DNA from: an uncultured Litorivicinus sp. | GTDB taxonomy: Bacteria; Pseudomonadota; Gammaproteobacteria; Pseudomonadales; Litorivicinaceae | Direction of reading: 5' to 3' | Assembly: GCA_902558075.1 (NCBI GenBank) | Contig: CACECO010000013.1 | Location: forward strand, 1-32,716 | DNA: 32,716 nucleotides | Shown here: positions 17,782 through 27,800 of the stretch, one piece after another | Numbering within the stretch: position 1 is the stretch's first letter | How the letters are laid out: every line of letters starts with the position of its first letter | The notes under the pieces: model-generated | The model's database searches: none | What the model saw: only the letters and a program-made list of their open reading frames with translations | Told to the model about the DNA's origin: nothing | Made by a program: the position numbers and the translations under genes

Positions 17782-20156
17782 CACTTATTGTCCTGGGCAT
17801 CAGCCAAGAAGAACCAAGTCTCCAGCACTGTATCTGGGTTCAGTGATACTGAGTCAATTCCCTGCTCCATCAACCAGAATGCAAGGTCAGGGTGGTCTGA
17901 TGGTCCCTGTCCGCAAATACCGATGTACTTACCCACGTTGTTGCATGCTTGAATTGCGCGGGACAGCAAGAATTTCACCGCGGGGTTACGCTCATCGAAC
18001 GCATCCGCAATAATTCCTGAGTCTCGATCAAGACCAAGCGTCAACTGCGTCAGGTCGTTTGAGCCAATGGAGAATCCGTCGAAATATTCAAGAAACTCCC
18101 CTGCCAAAACAGCGTTCGACGGAAGCTCACACATCATGATGACTTCGAGACCGTTCTTACCCCGCTCGAGGCCATTCTCTTTCAATAGCTCAATCACAGT
18201 GGCAGCTTCATCCAATGTCCGTACAAACGGAACCATAATGGCAACGTTGGTGAGACCCATCTCATCACGCACCTTCCTAAGCGCGCGGCATTCAAATTCG
18301 AAACATGGACGGAATGATTCGGAAATGTAACGCGATGCACCGCGGAATCCCAGCATTGGATTCTCTTCTTCGGGCTCGTATAACGGTCCACCGACCAAAT
18401 TACGATATTCATTAGACTTAAAATCTGACAAACGAACAATTACACGCTCAGGCGCGAATGATGCGCCAAGTGTCGCTATCCCCTCGACCAGTTTTTCAAC
18501 GTAGAAATCTGTCGGATTTGCATAGCCACCAATCCGTTCTGAAATCTCCTCTTTTAAGTCAGCAGGTAACGTGTCGTAATCCATCAGAGCACGCGGATGC
18601 ACACCAATCATTCGGTTAATAATGAACTCGAGGCGGGCCAAACCGACGCCCGCATGCGGAAGACGTTGAAAATCAAATGCACGATCGGGATTACCGACAT
18701 TCATCATAATTTTAAATGGCAGTTCAGGCATTGCGTCAACGCTGGTTACGCGGTGATCATGGTCTAGAATCCCAGCATAGATATGACCCGTATCCCCTTC
18801 AGCGCAACTGACAGTTACATCGACTCCAGTCGATAGCAATTCGGTAGCATCACCACAGCCAACCACCGCAGGAATACCTAATTCACGAGCGATAATCGCA
18901 GCGTGACACGTACGGCCTCCACGATTGGTCACGATCGCTGAAGCACGCTTCATTACTGGCTCCCAATCAGGATCGGTCATATCCGTCACAAGGACGTCAC
19001 CTAGTTGGACTTCATCCATCCTCGAGATGTCCTTCACCAGGCGAACCGGACCTTGGCCGATTTTTTGACCGATCGCACGACCTTGAGCAAGTACTTCGCC
19101 CTTTTCCTTTAAAACAAAACGCTCCATTTGCCGGCCGTCTTGTTGACTCTGAACGGTTTCAGGTCGTGCCTGAACAATGTATAGCTGACCATCATCGCCA
19201 TCACGCGCCCACTCGATATCCATGGGTCGTCCATAATGACTCTCAATAATCAACGCTTGGCGCGCAAGAGATTCGACCTCTGCATCCGTAACACAAAACT
19301 GACGACGGTCTGCAGCGTCAACATCAACCGTCTCGACTGATCGGCCTGGTTTCGACGAATCCGCATACACCATTTTGATCAATTTTGACCCACGCGTTCG
19401 ACGTAATACCGAAGGACGGCCAGCATCCAACGTTGGCTTATGAACATAGAATTCATCAGGGTTCACGGCACCCTGAACGACCGTTTCTCCCAAACCATAG
19501 GCAGCAGTCACAAACACTACGTCACGGAATCCACTTTCGGTATCCATGGTAAACATCACGCCAGCAGCACCTGTCTCGGAGCGAACCATGCGCTGAATAC
19601 CTGCTGATAATGCTACCGACTGGTGCTCAAACCCTTGGTGTACTCGATATGAAATCGCACGATCATTGAATAAGGATGCAAAGACCTCCTTTATCGCGTG
19701 TTTTACATTGTCAATTCCGGAAATATTCAGGAATGTTTCTTGCTGACCCGCAAAAGATGCATCCGGAAGATCTTCTGCTGTAGCTGATGAGCGAACAGCA
19801 ACCTTCATTCCTGAATTATCCGCAGTCATTTTGGCAAATTCGGCCTCAATCGCTCGATCAAGGGCTGGTTGAAACGGTGTATCAATGATCCATGAACGAA
19901 TCTCTGCACCGGTTTCTGATAATGTATTCACATTATCAACATCTAAAGCAGCGAGCGACTGATTAATTCGATCTGCGAGGTTTTCGTGAGCCAAAAATTC
20001 ACGATATGCATGCGCTGTTGTAGCAAATCCATTCGGGACGCTGACGCCAACTCCAGAAAGATTCGAAATCATTTCACCGAGCGATGCATTTTTGCCACCA
20101 ACGCGCTCGACATCGTCCATGCCGAGCTCATCAAACCAAAGGATATACTTGTCCAA
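17781..20156 (-). CDS. ppsA: Phosphoenolpyruvate synthase (pyruvate, water dikinase)
   Basis: About 791 residues. It converts pyruvate + ATP + water to PEP + AMP + phosphate, the gluconeogenic entry from pyruvate. An N-terminal ATP-grasp domain ([19 protein letters not shown], then [20 protein letters not shown]) is followed by the swivelling domain with catalytic His418 in [20 protein letters not shown], and the C-terminal PEP-binding barrel ([12 protein letters not shown]). The threonine two residues before the His is the site PpsR phosphorylates. I chose the TTG at 20156, with AAGGGGA about six bases upstream and a start ([13 protein letters not shown]) like other PpsAs; the ATG at 20174 is the alternative. 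It is divergent from its regulator ppsR. Confidence 0.95.
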   Translation of the reverse strand: MDKYILWFDELGMDDVERVGGKNASLGEMISNLSGVGVSVPNGFATTAHAYREFLAHENLADRINQSLAALDVDNVNTLSETGAEIRSWIIDTPFQPALDRAIEAEFAKMTADNSGMKVAVRSSATAEDLPDASFAGQQETFLNISGIDNVKHAIKEVFASLFNDRAISYRVHQGFEHQSVALSAGIQRMVRSETGAAGVMFTMDTESGFRDVVFVTAAYGLGETVVQGAVNPDEFYVHKPTLDAGRPSVLRRTRGSKLIKMVYADSSKPGRSVETVDVDAADRRQFCVTDAEVESLARQALIIESHYGRPMDIEWARDGDDGQLYIVQARPETVQSQQDGRQMERFVLKEKGEVLAQGRAIGQKIGQGPVRLVKDISRMDEVQLGDVLVTDMTDPDWEPVMKRASAIVTNRGGRTCHAAIIARELGIPAVVGCGDATELLSTGVDVTVSCAEGDTGHIYAGILDHDHRVTSVDAMPELPFKIMMNVGNPDRAFDFQRLPHAGVGLARLEFIINRMIGVHPRALMDYDTLPADLKEEISERIGGYANPTDFYVEKLVEGIATLGASFAPERVIVRLSDFKSNEYRNLVGGPLYEPEEENPMLGFRGASRYISESFRPCFEFECRALRKVRDEMGLTNVAIMVPFVRTLDEAATVIELLKENGLERGKNGLEVIMMCELPSNAVLAGEFLEYFDGFSIGSNDLTQLTLGLDRDSGIIADAFDERNPAVKFLLSRAIQACNNVGKYIGICGQGPSDHPDLAFWLMEQGIDSVSLNPDTVLETWFFLADAQDNK

Positions 20157-20293
20157 AAGGAATCCCCTTCCCATCTTGTGTCTTGGTAACCGCTAACGCA
20201 GACTTATCTCAAGTTCGCTTCCTTGCACTGACTCAAGAAACGTTAGTCGACTAGTCGATAAAGCGCGATAGTATAAATGATTTGGAACCAAAT

Positions 20294-21121
20294 ATGATGT
20301 CAGAAATGCGTCCAGTATTCTTTATTTCCGATGGAACTGGTCTGACCGCCGAAGGCTTGGGGCAAGCTTTGTTGAGCCAATTCAATACGGTCCAGTTCGA
20401 CAAAACGACCTTGCCTTACATCGACAGTGTTGAAAAAGCAAAAAAAGCAGTACTAGAGATCAATGCGGCAGGGGTCGAACACGAAGTAACACCGATCGTT
20501 TTCGACACGATTGTGAATCAGGAAGTTCGTGACGTGTTGGCGGATTGTAATGGATTTTTAGTCGATATTTTTCAAACCTTTCTTAAACCGCTTGAGCGGG
20601 AACTTGGCCAAGGTTCAAGTTATTCGGTTGGAATGAGTCATGCAGTCGCACCCGATGGCCAGTATGCTCGCAGGATCGATGCAATTAACTTCGCCCTTGA
20701 TAATGACGACGGAGCCCGGATTCGTTACTACGATCAAGCAGACCTCATTCTGATTGGCGTCTCACGTTCTGGAAAAACACCAACCAGTCTCTATCTCGCG
20801 ATGCAGTATGGTCTAAAAGTCGCGAACTACCCATTAACTGAAGATGACCTCGATGATGAACACCTCCCTGACACACTGCGAAAACACAAGGCTAAATTAT
20901 TTGGATTAACCATTGATCCAGAGCGGCTTCAGGCGATCCGGGAAATGCGCCGCCCCGACTCCCGTTATGCCTCGTTAAAACAATGCCAATACGAAGTCAA
21001 CGAAGTCGAAGCGCGATATCGGCGGCACGCGATTCCATTCTTATCAACAACTGAGCGCTCCGTAGAGGAAATAAGTGCTCGAATTCTTCAAGTGACCGGG
21101 AAGCGAAAGGGAAATCGTTAA
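20294..21121 (+). CDS. ppsR: Phosphoenolpyruvate synthase regulatory protein (bifunctional kinase/pyrophosphorylase, DUF299)
   Basis: About 275 residues. It switches PpsA off by ADP-dependent phosphorylation of the active-site threonine, and on again by phosphate-dependent dephosphorylation. The family N-terminus [20 protein letters not shown] is present, with the P-loop GVSRSGKT at 155-162, followed by [19 protein letters not shown] and [12 protein letters not shown]. The ATG at 20294 follows GGA by seven bases; a second ATG comes immediately after. The ppsA target is divergently transcribed across a 137-base gap, as in Pseudomonas. Confidence 0.95.
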   Translation: MMSEMRPVFFISDGTGLTAEGLGQALLSQFNTVQFDKTTLPYIDSVEKAKKAVLEINAAGVEHEVTPIVFDTIVNQEVRDVLADCNGFLVDIFQTFLKPLERELGQGSSYSVGMSHAVAPDGQYARRIDAINFALDNDDGARIRYYDQADLILIGVSRSGKTPTSLYLAMQYGLKVANYPLTEDDLDDEHLPDTLRKHKAKLFGLTIDPERLQAIREMRRPDSRYASLKQCQYEVNEVEARYRRHAIPFLSTTERSVEEISARILQVTGKRKGNR

Positions 21122-21342
21122 CGACCGAAATGCTTACAGATTAAGTCTGTGCACCCGCTCTGTTTCTGTTTAGGCAAAACGTGATCTACATCTGGTACAG
21201 ATTGATACCGCCATTGCGATTTCGAGGTTACGATATGCGGTGAAATGGGTGCGCGTCTTGGAGGCTATTGGAGCCAACGAGGCTCAAGGCAAGGTTGGGG
21301 CGCTTGGTCAATTAAAGGCATTTGGTCAATATGCCAGGCACC

Positions 21343-21956
21343 TTAATTGACCGCCGTTAATGCATGAGCAAGGCCTTTCGGTCGATTCAGCAATCGCTGG
21401 ATCTTTAATCGTTCAAAACGTCGATGGGTGGATCTGTTTGGTGAAATCAAATCCCAAAACTGCGTCACACCAACAATAGGATCGCAGTCTGAAAGTAACG
21501 CCGAGGCAACAATCGCATACTGTGCTCGTAAGGCTCTAAACTCATCAATCGACACTCGTTCAAACAGCGCAGGCTCCAATAAAACCAAGTCACTGACAGC
21601 TCCCGGATAAAGTGCGTTGACCATCAATGCGATCAGACCCTCGAAGCTATAGCCAACCATTTGACAGTGTCTCACTGAAAATTCAGTCAATAATTCGCAG
21701 ATATCGTCAGCCACAACTTCAGCTGTAATTGCATGGTATTCAAAATCAGGCACATGAGAACGACCCATTCCGCTCAGATCTGGACAGAGTATGCGTCGAA
21801 ATCACTGAAATGTAGGAAGTATTGGATACCAAGTGGATTCTGAGGCGACAACAGCCCCATGCAATAAAATCAGATCTCCATTACCGGTTGAATTTGGACT
21901 GACATGAATAGCAAGTCGGTAGTCATCGAGATCAATGAATCTGATATCGATAGAGG
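21343..21956 (-). pseudogene. Alpha/beta hydrolase (esterase) remnant
   Basis: One frame carries hydrolase features from end to end but is broken. It reads RFIDLDDYRLAIHVSPN, DLILLHGAVVASESTWYPIL (oxyanion-hole HG), then an in-frame TGA at 21804-21802, then FRRILCPDLSGMGRSHVPDF, and MVGYSFEGLIALM, in which the nucleophile elbow has Glu where a small residue is expected. A TAA lies upstream at 21960-21958 and no start codon lies between it and the first strand. It ends early at 21343. Further down (to about 21170) a different frame gives SVPDVDHVLP, like the catalytic-His end of such enzymes. The downstream ORF with ATG 21768 is therefore only a piece. In Pseudomonas an esterase gene neighbours ppsA, which fits. 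Confidence 0.75.
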
Positions 21957-21965
21957 GTTATGAAC

Positions 21966-22943
21966 TCAAAGCATCGGAACGTCGACTGACTCAAAAATCC
22001 TTTCAGCCTCTGCCTGACCCTGGCTTCTCAGAAACTTCCCGATCAACTCTCTCGATAAATGCGGCGCAAACAAATTGACAAACCGATACATATACCCACG
22101 TAAAAAGGTGCCGCGCCGGAAAGCGATAGAGGTCACACTCGGACTGAACAAGTGACTTACATCGACCGTGACTAAGTCACCATCTGTTTGTGGGTCGTGC
22201 GCCATATCGGCAACAATTCCGACACCAAGGCCCAAACGCACATACGTCTTGATCACATCAGCATCGGCAGCAGTGAACACAACTTTCGGCGACAATCCTG
22301 CTTGCTCAAATGCCTCATCAAGACGTGAACGGCCCGTAAAACCAAAGACATAGGTCACGATCGGATGACGCGCTAGTTCAACAAGTGTCAGCGGACCATC
22401 GAGTTGCGCTAGCGGATGGTCTTTGGGAACAATCACCGCCCGATTCCATTGGTAACATGGCATCAAAAGCAAATTAGAGAAATGCTCTAATCCCTCGGTC
22501 GCAATTGCAAAGTCTACGTGACCGCTGGCAGCCATTTCCGCGATTTGTGCAGGCGTTCCTTGCTGCATCTGCAATGACACTTCAGGGTAATCACGCATAA
22601 ATTGGTTGATTATGGGTGGTAGGACATAACGCGCTTGCGTGTGAGTCGTCGCTATCGAAAGCACTCCCTTGGTTTCATCTGAAAACTCCTGAGAGATTTG
22701 TTTGATCGCGTCAACTTTATGGAGGATTTCACTCGCAACACGCAACACCTCCGCGCCTGCAGGCGTAATTGAGACCAAATGCTTGCCATTCCTCGCAAAA
22801 ACTTCCACACCTAGCTCCTCTTCCAACAAACGAATCTGTTTAGAGATTCCCGGCTGAGACGTGAACAGGCTTTGCGCTGTAGCAGAGACGTTCAGATCGT
22901 GATTAGCCACTTCACTAATGTAACGAAGTTGTTGTAGTTTCAT
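21966..22943 (-). CDS. cysB: HTH-type transcriptional regulator CysB
   Basis: A 325-residue LysR-family activator of sulfate assimilation and cysteine genes, which responds to N-acetylserine/O-acetylserine. The winged helix-turn-helix is at the N-terminus (MKLQQLRYISEVANHDLNVS, then TSQPGISKQIRLLEEELGV). The CysB-specific effector domain is clear: ATTHTQARYVLP, CYQWNRAV, TYVFGFTGRS and FTAADADVIKTYVRLGLGVG match E. coli CysB. Length is also the same. Its 3' end is 10 bases from the decayed hydrolase frame. cysM, a likely target class, lies elsewhere in the window. Confidence 0.97.
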   Translation of the reverse strand: MKLQQLRYISEVANHDLNVSATAQSLFTSQPGISKQIRLLEEELGVEVFARNGKHLVSITPAGAEVLRVASEILHKVDAIKQISQEFSDETKGVLSIATTHTQARYVLPPIINQFMRDYPEVSLQMQQGTPAQIAEMAASGHVDFAIATEGLEHFSNLLLMPCYQWNRAVIVPKDHPLAQLDGPLTLVELARHPIVTYVFGFTGRSRLDEAFEQAGLSPKVVFTAADADVIKTYVRLGLGVGIVADMAHDPQTDGDLVTVDVSHLFSPSVTSIAFRRGTFLRGYMYRFVNLFAPHLSRELIGKFLRSQGQAEAERIFESVDVPML

Positions 22944-23290
22944 AAATTCATCGATCCCTGATAGGACTCAAAAATGCCTGCCTCAACCAACCCAATATAA
23001 CTGTTTTATACCATAGTCGGTACGTATAATAACCAAAATACGCAGTCAAATCCTCGATCTCATCATTGAGTGACATTGACCGGTTCGATCGTCCAAAATA
23101 CCTTTACCTCCACATACCACTATAAAAGTTAAATTTAGATGTTGGTGCCATAAAAAGAGAGAACAAAGTGACTGCGGCAATGGCAGGCTTCAAGTATGAC
23201 TGAAGCAGTGATTAATATTTCGCAATGATAGGTGCAACCTCGGGTATTCTCAGTATGACTTCGGCGTACTCTGCGCGTGCACCTTAGCTG
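22944..23290. other. Intergenic region between ttcA and cysB
   Basis: About 347 AT-rich bases upstream of cysB and downstream of ttcA, with no supported gene. An inverted repeat, TTATAC (23006-23011) and GTATAA (23024-23029) with inner TACC/GGTA, lies about 65 bases before the cysB start and could be promoter or autoregulatory DNA. A 7-bp inverted repeat AGGTGCA/TGCACCT (23230-23236, 23278-23284) sits just after the ttcA stop, with a 41-base loop and no T-run. No intrinsic terminator is evident. Confidence 0.5.
23006..23029. promoter_or_regulatory. Inverted repeat upstream of cysB, possible operator
   Basis: Perfect 6-bp arms TTATAC and GTATAA are separated by 12 bases that contain a nested TACC/GGTA pair. 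On the minus strand the right-hand arm contributes a TATAAA-like -10 for cysB. CysB is known to autoregulate in enterics, but this repeat does not let me name the binding protein. Confidence 0.3.
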
Positions 23291-24229
23291 TTAAATAACC
23301 GTATTATTCATTTGGATCATCTGATCAGTATCCGATGGCACGTCAACCCACGGATTGAGTTCTGCTTCAGCCAATGCTTCCCGGATCTCAGAGGCTTCAT
23401 CCAATGGATTTTTACTCCGATAGGCGAGCAATTCATTTGGGCTTGGACTGTCGAAAGGATACAGCTCAGCATCCATCAAGTGTGAGGGTACGATATTCCG
23501 CAAACCACGAAATAGATTCTCGACGCGCCCTGGGTGGCGTTTCTCCCAATCGGCGATCATCGCTTTAATCTCAGCGCGTTTGAGGTTCGGCTGAGAACCG
23601 CAGAGATTGCAAGGAATGATCGGATAACCCTGATCCTCCGCAAACTGTGCCAAATCTGACTCTCTACAATATGCAAGTGGTCGAATGACAACATATCGCC
23701 CATCATCTGAGACTAACTTGGGTGGCATCGTTTTCATTTTTGACCCAAAAAATAAATTCAGAAAAAAAGTTTCAACAATGTCATCACGATGATGCCCCAA
23801 GGCGATTTTAGTAACGCCATTGGCTTCCGCGAATCCATATAAGGTTCCCCGGCGTAACCTTGAGCATAACGCGCATGTTGTCTTACCTTCAGAAACAACA
23901 CGTTTGACGGTCGAATACGTATCACGCTTTATCACATAAAATGGAATCGCTTTCATGGCCATGTACTTTGGCAAGACGTGCTCCGGAAACCCCGGCTGCT
24001 TTTGATCGAGATTCACAGCGATCAGATCGAATGAGACTGGCGCTGACTTTCTCAATGAGATCAACATATCAAGTAACGTGAAGCTGTCCTTACCACCTGA
24101 TAGACACACCATAACTTTGTCGCCCTCTTCGATCATTCGATAATCTCCTATCGCCTGACCAGTAAGACGCCTCACTCGTTGTTGACGTTTCGCTCGCTCA
24201 AACGCCTGCTGATCTCTTGATCTCGTCAT
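23291..24229 (-). CDS. ttcA: tRNA 2-thiocytidine(32) synthetase TtcA
   Basis: About 312 residues. TtcA is an iron-sulfur enzyme that thiolates C32 of certain tRNAs using ATP and a sulfur carrier. The PP-loop SGGKDS is at 44-49. The cluster motifs are C119-x2-C122 (TTCALCSR) and C207-x2-C210 (PCNLCGS), and GHHRDD follows the PP-loop fold. I chose ATG 24229 ([17 protein letters not shown]); a GTG three codons upstream is possible and GAG lies eight bases before the ATG. The C-terminal tail beyond residue 270 ([12 protein letters not shown] onward) is a little longer than in E. coli. Confidence 0.95.
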   Translation of the reverse strand: MTRSRDQQAFERAKRQQRVRRLTGQAIGDYRMIEEGDKVMVCLSGGKDSFTLLDMLISLRKSAPVSFDLIAVNLDQKQPGFPEHVLPKYMAMKAIPFYVIKRDTYSTVKRVVSEGKTTCALCSRLRRGTLYGFAEANGVTKIALGHHRDDIVETFFLNLFFGSKMKTMPPKLVSDDGRYVVIRPLAYCRESDLAQFAEDQGYPIIPCNLCGSQPNLKRAEIKAMIADWEKRHPGRVENLFRGLRNIVPSHLMDAELYPFDSPSPNELLAYRSKNPLDEASEIREALAEAELNPWVDVPSDTDQMIQMNNTVI

Positions 24230-24825
24230 GGGCTCCACTCAAATTGGATGTTGGCCCCCACCAATATTCTGCCGTCACCAAATGTCGTATGGCGCCAAAA
24301 AGTCGGAACATCAAGACTGTCGACCATCTTTCTAAATCCGAAGTGCGAGATAGCATGAAGACTCTGACTTACAACAGCTTTTCGGCAAACTTTCGCAACC
24401 TCAATAGTTTGGCTTAGCATTGAAAACCCTCACAACAGCGCAGTGTAGCAATCTTGGAATTTCTAGATCTTAGGTAGTTAATGTAATCGGCAAATGGACA
24501 ATTCCTCACAGCAATAACAATCGCCATTTTTGCTATCCTACTTCAAGTTCTTAATGCTAATAAAACGACTCTCAGCGGCGCCCTTCTTTTCTCGATTCGA
24601 CCGAGGTCTCAACCATTTGCATGCTGAGGCTACACCCGCACCACATGGGATACGAATGTTCTCTTGCCAGTAGGCTTGGGCGTTTTGCTCTTCCGTGCCT
24701 CCCCATCCTTGTTTTCACTCGTTAAAGTTCAAACAGTTTGGAGAAATTACCACCAAAAGAGACAACTCAAATCAGTACATTGGTCGTATTATGTACATGA
24801 TAGTAACTGAATCGAAGGAGTGCTT
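24230..24825. other. Long intergenic region between ttcA and the hybrid kinase gene
   Basis: About 600 bases without an intact gene. On the minus strand near 24711-24640 one frame reads GTEEQNAQAYWQENIRI, very like the N-terminus of DUF4212 proteins, the small partner subunits of acetate-type solute symporters. It lacks a start codon and is followed by unrelated sequence and a TAG. A 64-codon minus-strand frame at 24226-24420 ending [13 protein letters not shown] just overlaps the ttcA start; I cannot assign it. An inverted repeat precedes the kinase gene (24775-24796). Nothing resembles 6S, SRP or tmRNA. Confidence 0.4.
24775..24796. promoter_or_regulatory. Inverted repeat upstream of hybrid kinase gene
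   Basis: GTACAT (24775-24780) and ATGTAC (24791-24796) form perfect 6-bp arms with a 10-base spacer, about 30 bases before the start codon. The right arm extends into the palindrome ATGTACAT. It may be an operator; no regulator is identifiable. Confidence 0.3.
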
Positions 24826-27800
24826 GTGCACATCAGTTGGCAACTTATCGTGCTGTCTTTGGCATATGTTGGCGTCCTCTTTATTATCGCATGGCAAGGC
24901 GATCGGAATACAGCGTCATTCGGCGGTGTAAGAGCATCGCGCTGGGTCTATCCATTATCGATCGGCGTCTATGCAACCAGTTGGACCTACTATGGAGCCG
25001 TTGGCTCCGCAGCCGCTCATGGCTGGGAATTCATGCCAATCTATGTGGGCCCAATTCTAGTCTTCATTTTTGGTTGGCCTATCATTTCGAAGTTCAATGC
25101 CGTGGTAAAAACACACCGGATCGGTTCTTTGGCTGACTTTATGTCAGCGCGTTATGGACGCTCGCATTCATTAGCCATGCTAACAACATTGGTGGCACTA
25201 CTTGGCACCATTCCCTACATCGCTCTGCAACTTAAAGCCGTTGGTCAAACATTTAACATCATGGCAGGTTCGCCAACCGGAACTGAGCCTAGCGTTTTTG
25301 ACACCGCATTTTTCGCAGCAATCTTTCTAACAATATTCGCGATTCTTTTCGGAACGCGTCTTCCAGGACAGCGTAGAGACAGTAACCGAGGAATGATGAT
25401 TGCGATTGCCTTTGAGTCAATTGTCAAACTGGTTGCTTTTGTTCTGGTGGGCTTATTTTGCACATTTCAGCTCTTTGATGGCTTTGACCATCTGTTTGTT
25501 CTAGCCCGCCAAGATCCGGCGGTGGCGACTGTATTCAGGACCAATTTTTCACAATGGGGGTTGGCAACACAACTGATCCTTGCAAGCCTTGCCATTATTT
25601 GTCTGCCGCGACAATTTCATGTGACCTTTGTTGAATCCCCCGATGAAGAGCGGTATCGAAATAACGCGCGCTGGATCTTTCCACTCTACCTGCTGGGGTT
25701 CATAATCTTTGTTGTTCCAATCGCCGCTGCCGGACTGCTGAAATTTGGTGGGCTGGCTCCCCCTGATGCCTTCGTATTACTGTTACCAATGGCTTTCAAT
25801 AATGAGCCTCTGGCCGCGCTGGCATTCCTTGGCGGACTTTCTGCGGCAACTGGAATGATTCTGGTTTCTACGCTTGCCCTAGCGATCATGGTTGCAAACG
25901 AGTTGCTCTTACCATTGCTGTTTCGTTCATCCTCCGAAGAGCTCAGAGAGCGCAGAGATCTCTCTTGGATCACTGTCATAGTCAGGCGTCTGTCGATCAT
26001 CGGCATCATGACATTAGCTTGGCTGTACTATCAGTCCGCAACCAGCGAAAGATCACTCGCATCCATCGGGCTCGTGGCTTTTGTCGCTGCCGCTCAGTTC
26101 GCACCAGCGCTCCTTGGTGGACTGTATTGGAGACTAGGTAACCAGTATGGCGCATTCGCAGGGATGCTCATTGGTCTCATGACCTGGTTATTGATGTTGG
26201 TATTACCAGAACTATCTGATGGACCGCTTGAAACACTACAACCACTGCTCATTTTACCGGTCGATCCATTAACAAACGCCGTGGTTGTTTCACTTGGGCT
26301 GAACCTGTTGACCTATGTGTTGATTTCACTGGTAACCACCTCACGACTGATTGATCGAGTGCAATCGGCGACCTTTGTCGACGTCATGTCCCCAAGTTCG
26401 AAGTCGGGCCGATACCTCAAAGAAGAACTTCGGATTGATGATCTGACTACCTTAGCCATTCGCTTTATCGGACAAGATCGCTTACAACACATTCTCGATA
26501 CTTACGTCGCTGAGCATCGCCTTCAACAACTGAACGATAGAGACCAAGCCCCACCCCAACTGATTGAAGCGATTGAATCAATTCTTACTCAAGAGATCGG
26601 CTTTACCTCGGCTCGACTCATGATTCGCTCCGCGTCACGCGGTAAACGCATTCACCTTGGAGAACTGGTATCGCTGGTCGATGAGGCGTCAACACTCGCC
26701 AAGCAAAACCAAGAACTCCTTCGAAAGGCGATTGAGCATCTTTCGCAAGGGATCAGTGTGGTTGACCCAAACCAGAAGCTGGTTGCTTGGAATAAGCGAT
26801 ATCGAGAGTTATTTGACTATCCTGATGAACTTTTGACGGTCGGTCGACCAATCGCAGATTTATTTCGCTATAACGCAAAAAAAGGACTGATCGGTGACTT
26901 CACCACCGATGAACAGATCGAGCAAGCCTTGCAAAAACGCCTTGATCACCTGAATCGTGGAAGCGCCTATCGCCGTGAGTCGATTCTTTCGAATGGAATC
27001 ACGCTCGAGATCATCGGTGAGCCGATGCCAAATGGTGGATATGTTGCCAGTTACTCAGACATCTCTTCGTATAAAGAAACAGAATCTGCACTGCGCGAAT
27101 CCGAACAAGCTATTCGCGTATACACAGATAACGTTCCCGCCATGATTGCCTATGTCGACAGTGATTATCGAATTCAGTTTATTAACAAAGCATTCGAGCG
27201 CACAATGCGGGTGTGGCGCGAGCAAGTCATCGGTAAACCCAATAAAGAGATGTTCACCGACGCCGAATATCAAACGCGCCTTCCCTATCTCAAACGTGCA
27301 TTCAAGGGCCGGCGACAACGTTTTGAAGTGGCAATCGACCGCGCTGGAGAGCATCGTGAATTCGAAGCACTCTACGTTCCTCATAGAAATGATAGTGGTG
27401 ATGTCCAAGGTATCTTCGTCCTCTACCAAGATGTGACCGATCGAAATGAAGCAAAACGCGGGCTCGAGACAGCCAATGAGACTCTGGAAGCACGTGTCGA
27501 TGAGCGAACCGAAGCGTTGCAAGCAGCAAATGAGGCGTTAGAAGCGGAAAATATCCGTCGAGCTGAAACGGAAAAAGCCCTAACTGAGGCGATGCGAGCC
27601 ACCGAAGAGGCCAATCGATCAAAAACCCGTTTTTTGGCGGCCGCATCACATGACTTACTACAACCGCTCAATGCCGCGAGGCTCTTTACGACATCGCTAG
27701 CGGAACGCGCCAAGACCAACGAAATCCGGGAACTGACTGGCCACCTCGAAGGCGCTTTAAGTTCTGCAGAAAATTTGATTTCCACACTTCTCGAAATCTC

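Noticed and set aside
20175-20293. GAAACGTT in the ppsA/ppsR intergenic DNA as a Cra (FruR) site
   Set aside because: Only about 8 of 12 consensus positions fit, and one such match is expected by chance in AT-rich DNA.
24226-24420. Minus-strand 64-codon frame as a FolX/FolB-type gene before ttcA
   Set aside because: The small fragment [13 protein letters not shown] and an upstream MAIV start only loosely resemble the family; no catalytic residues align.
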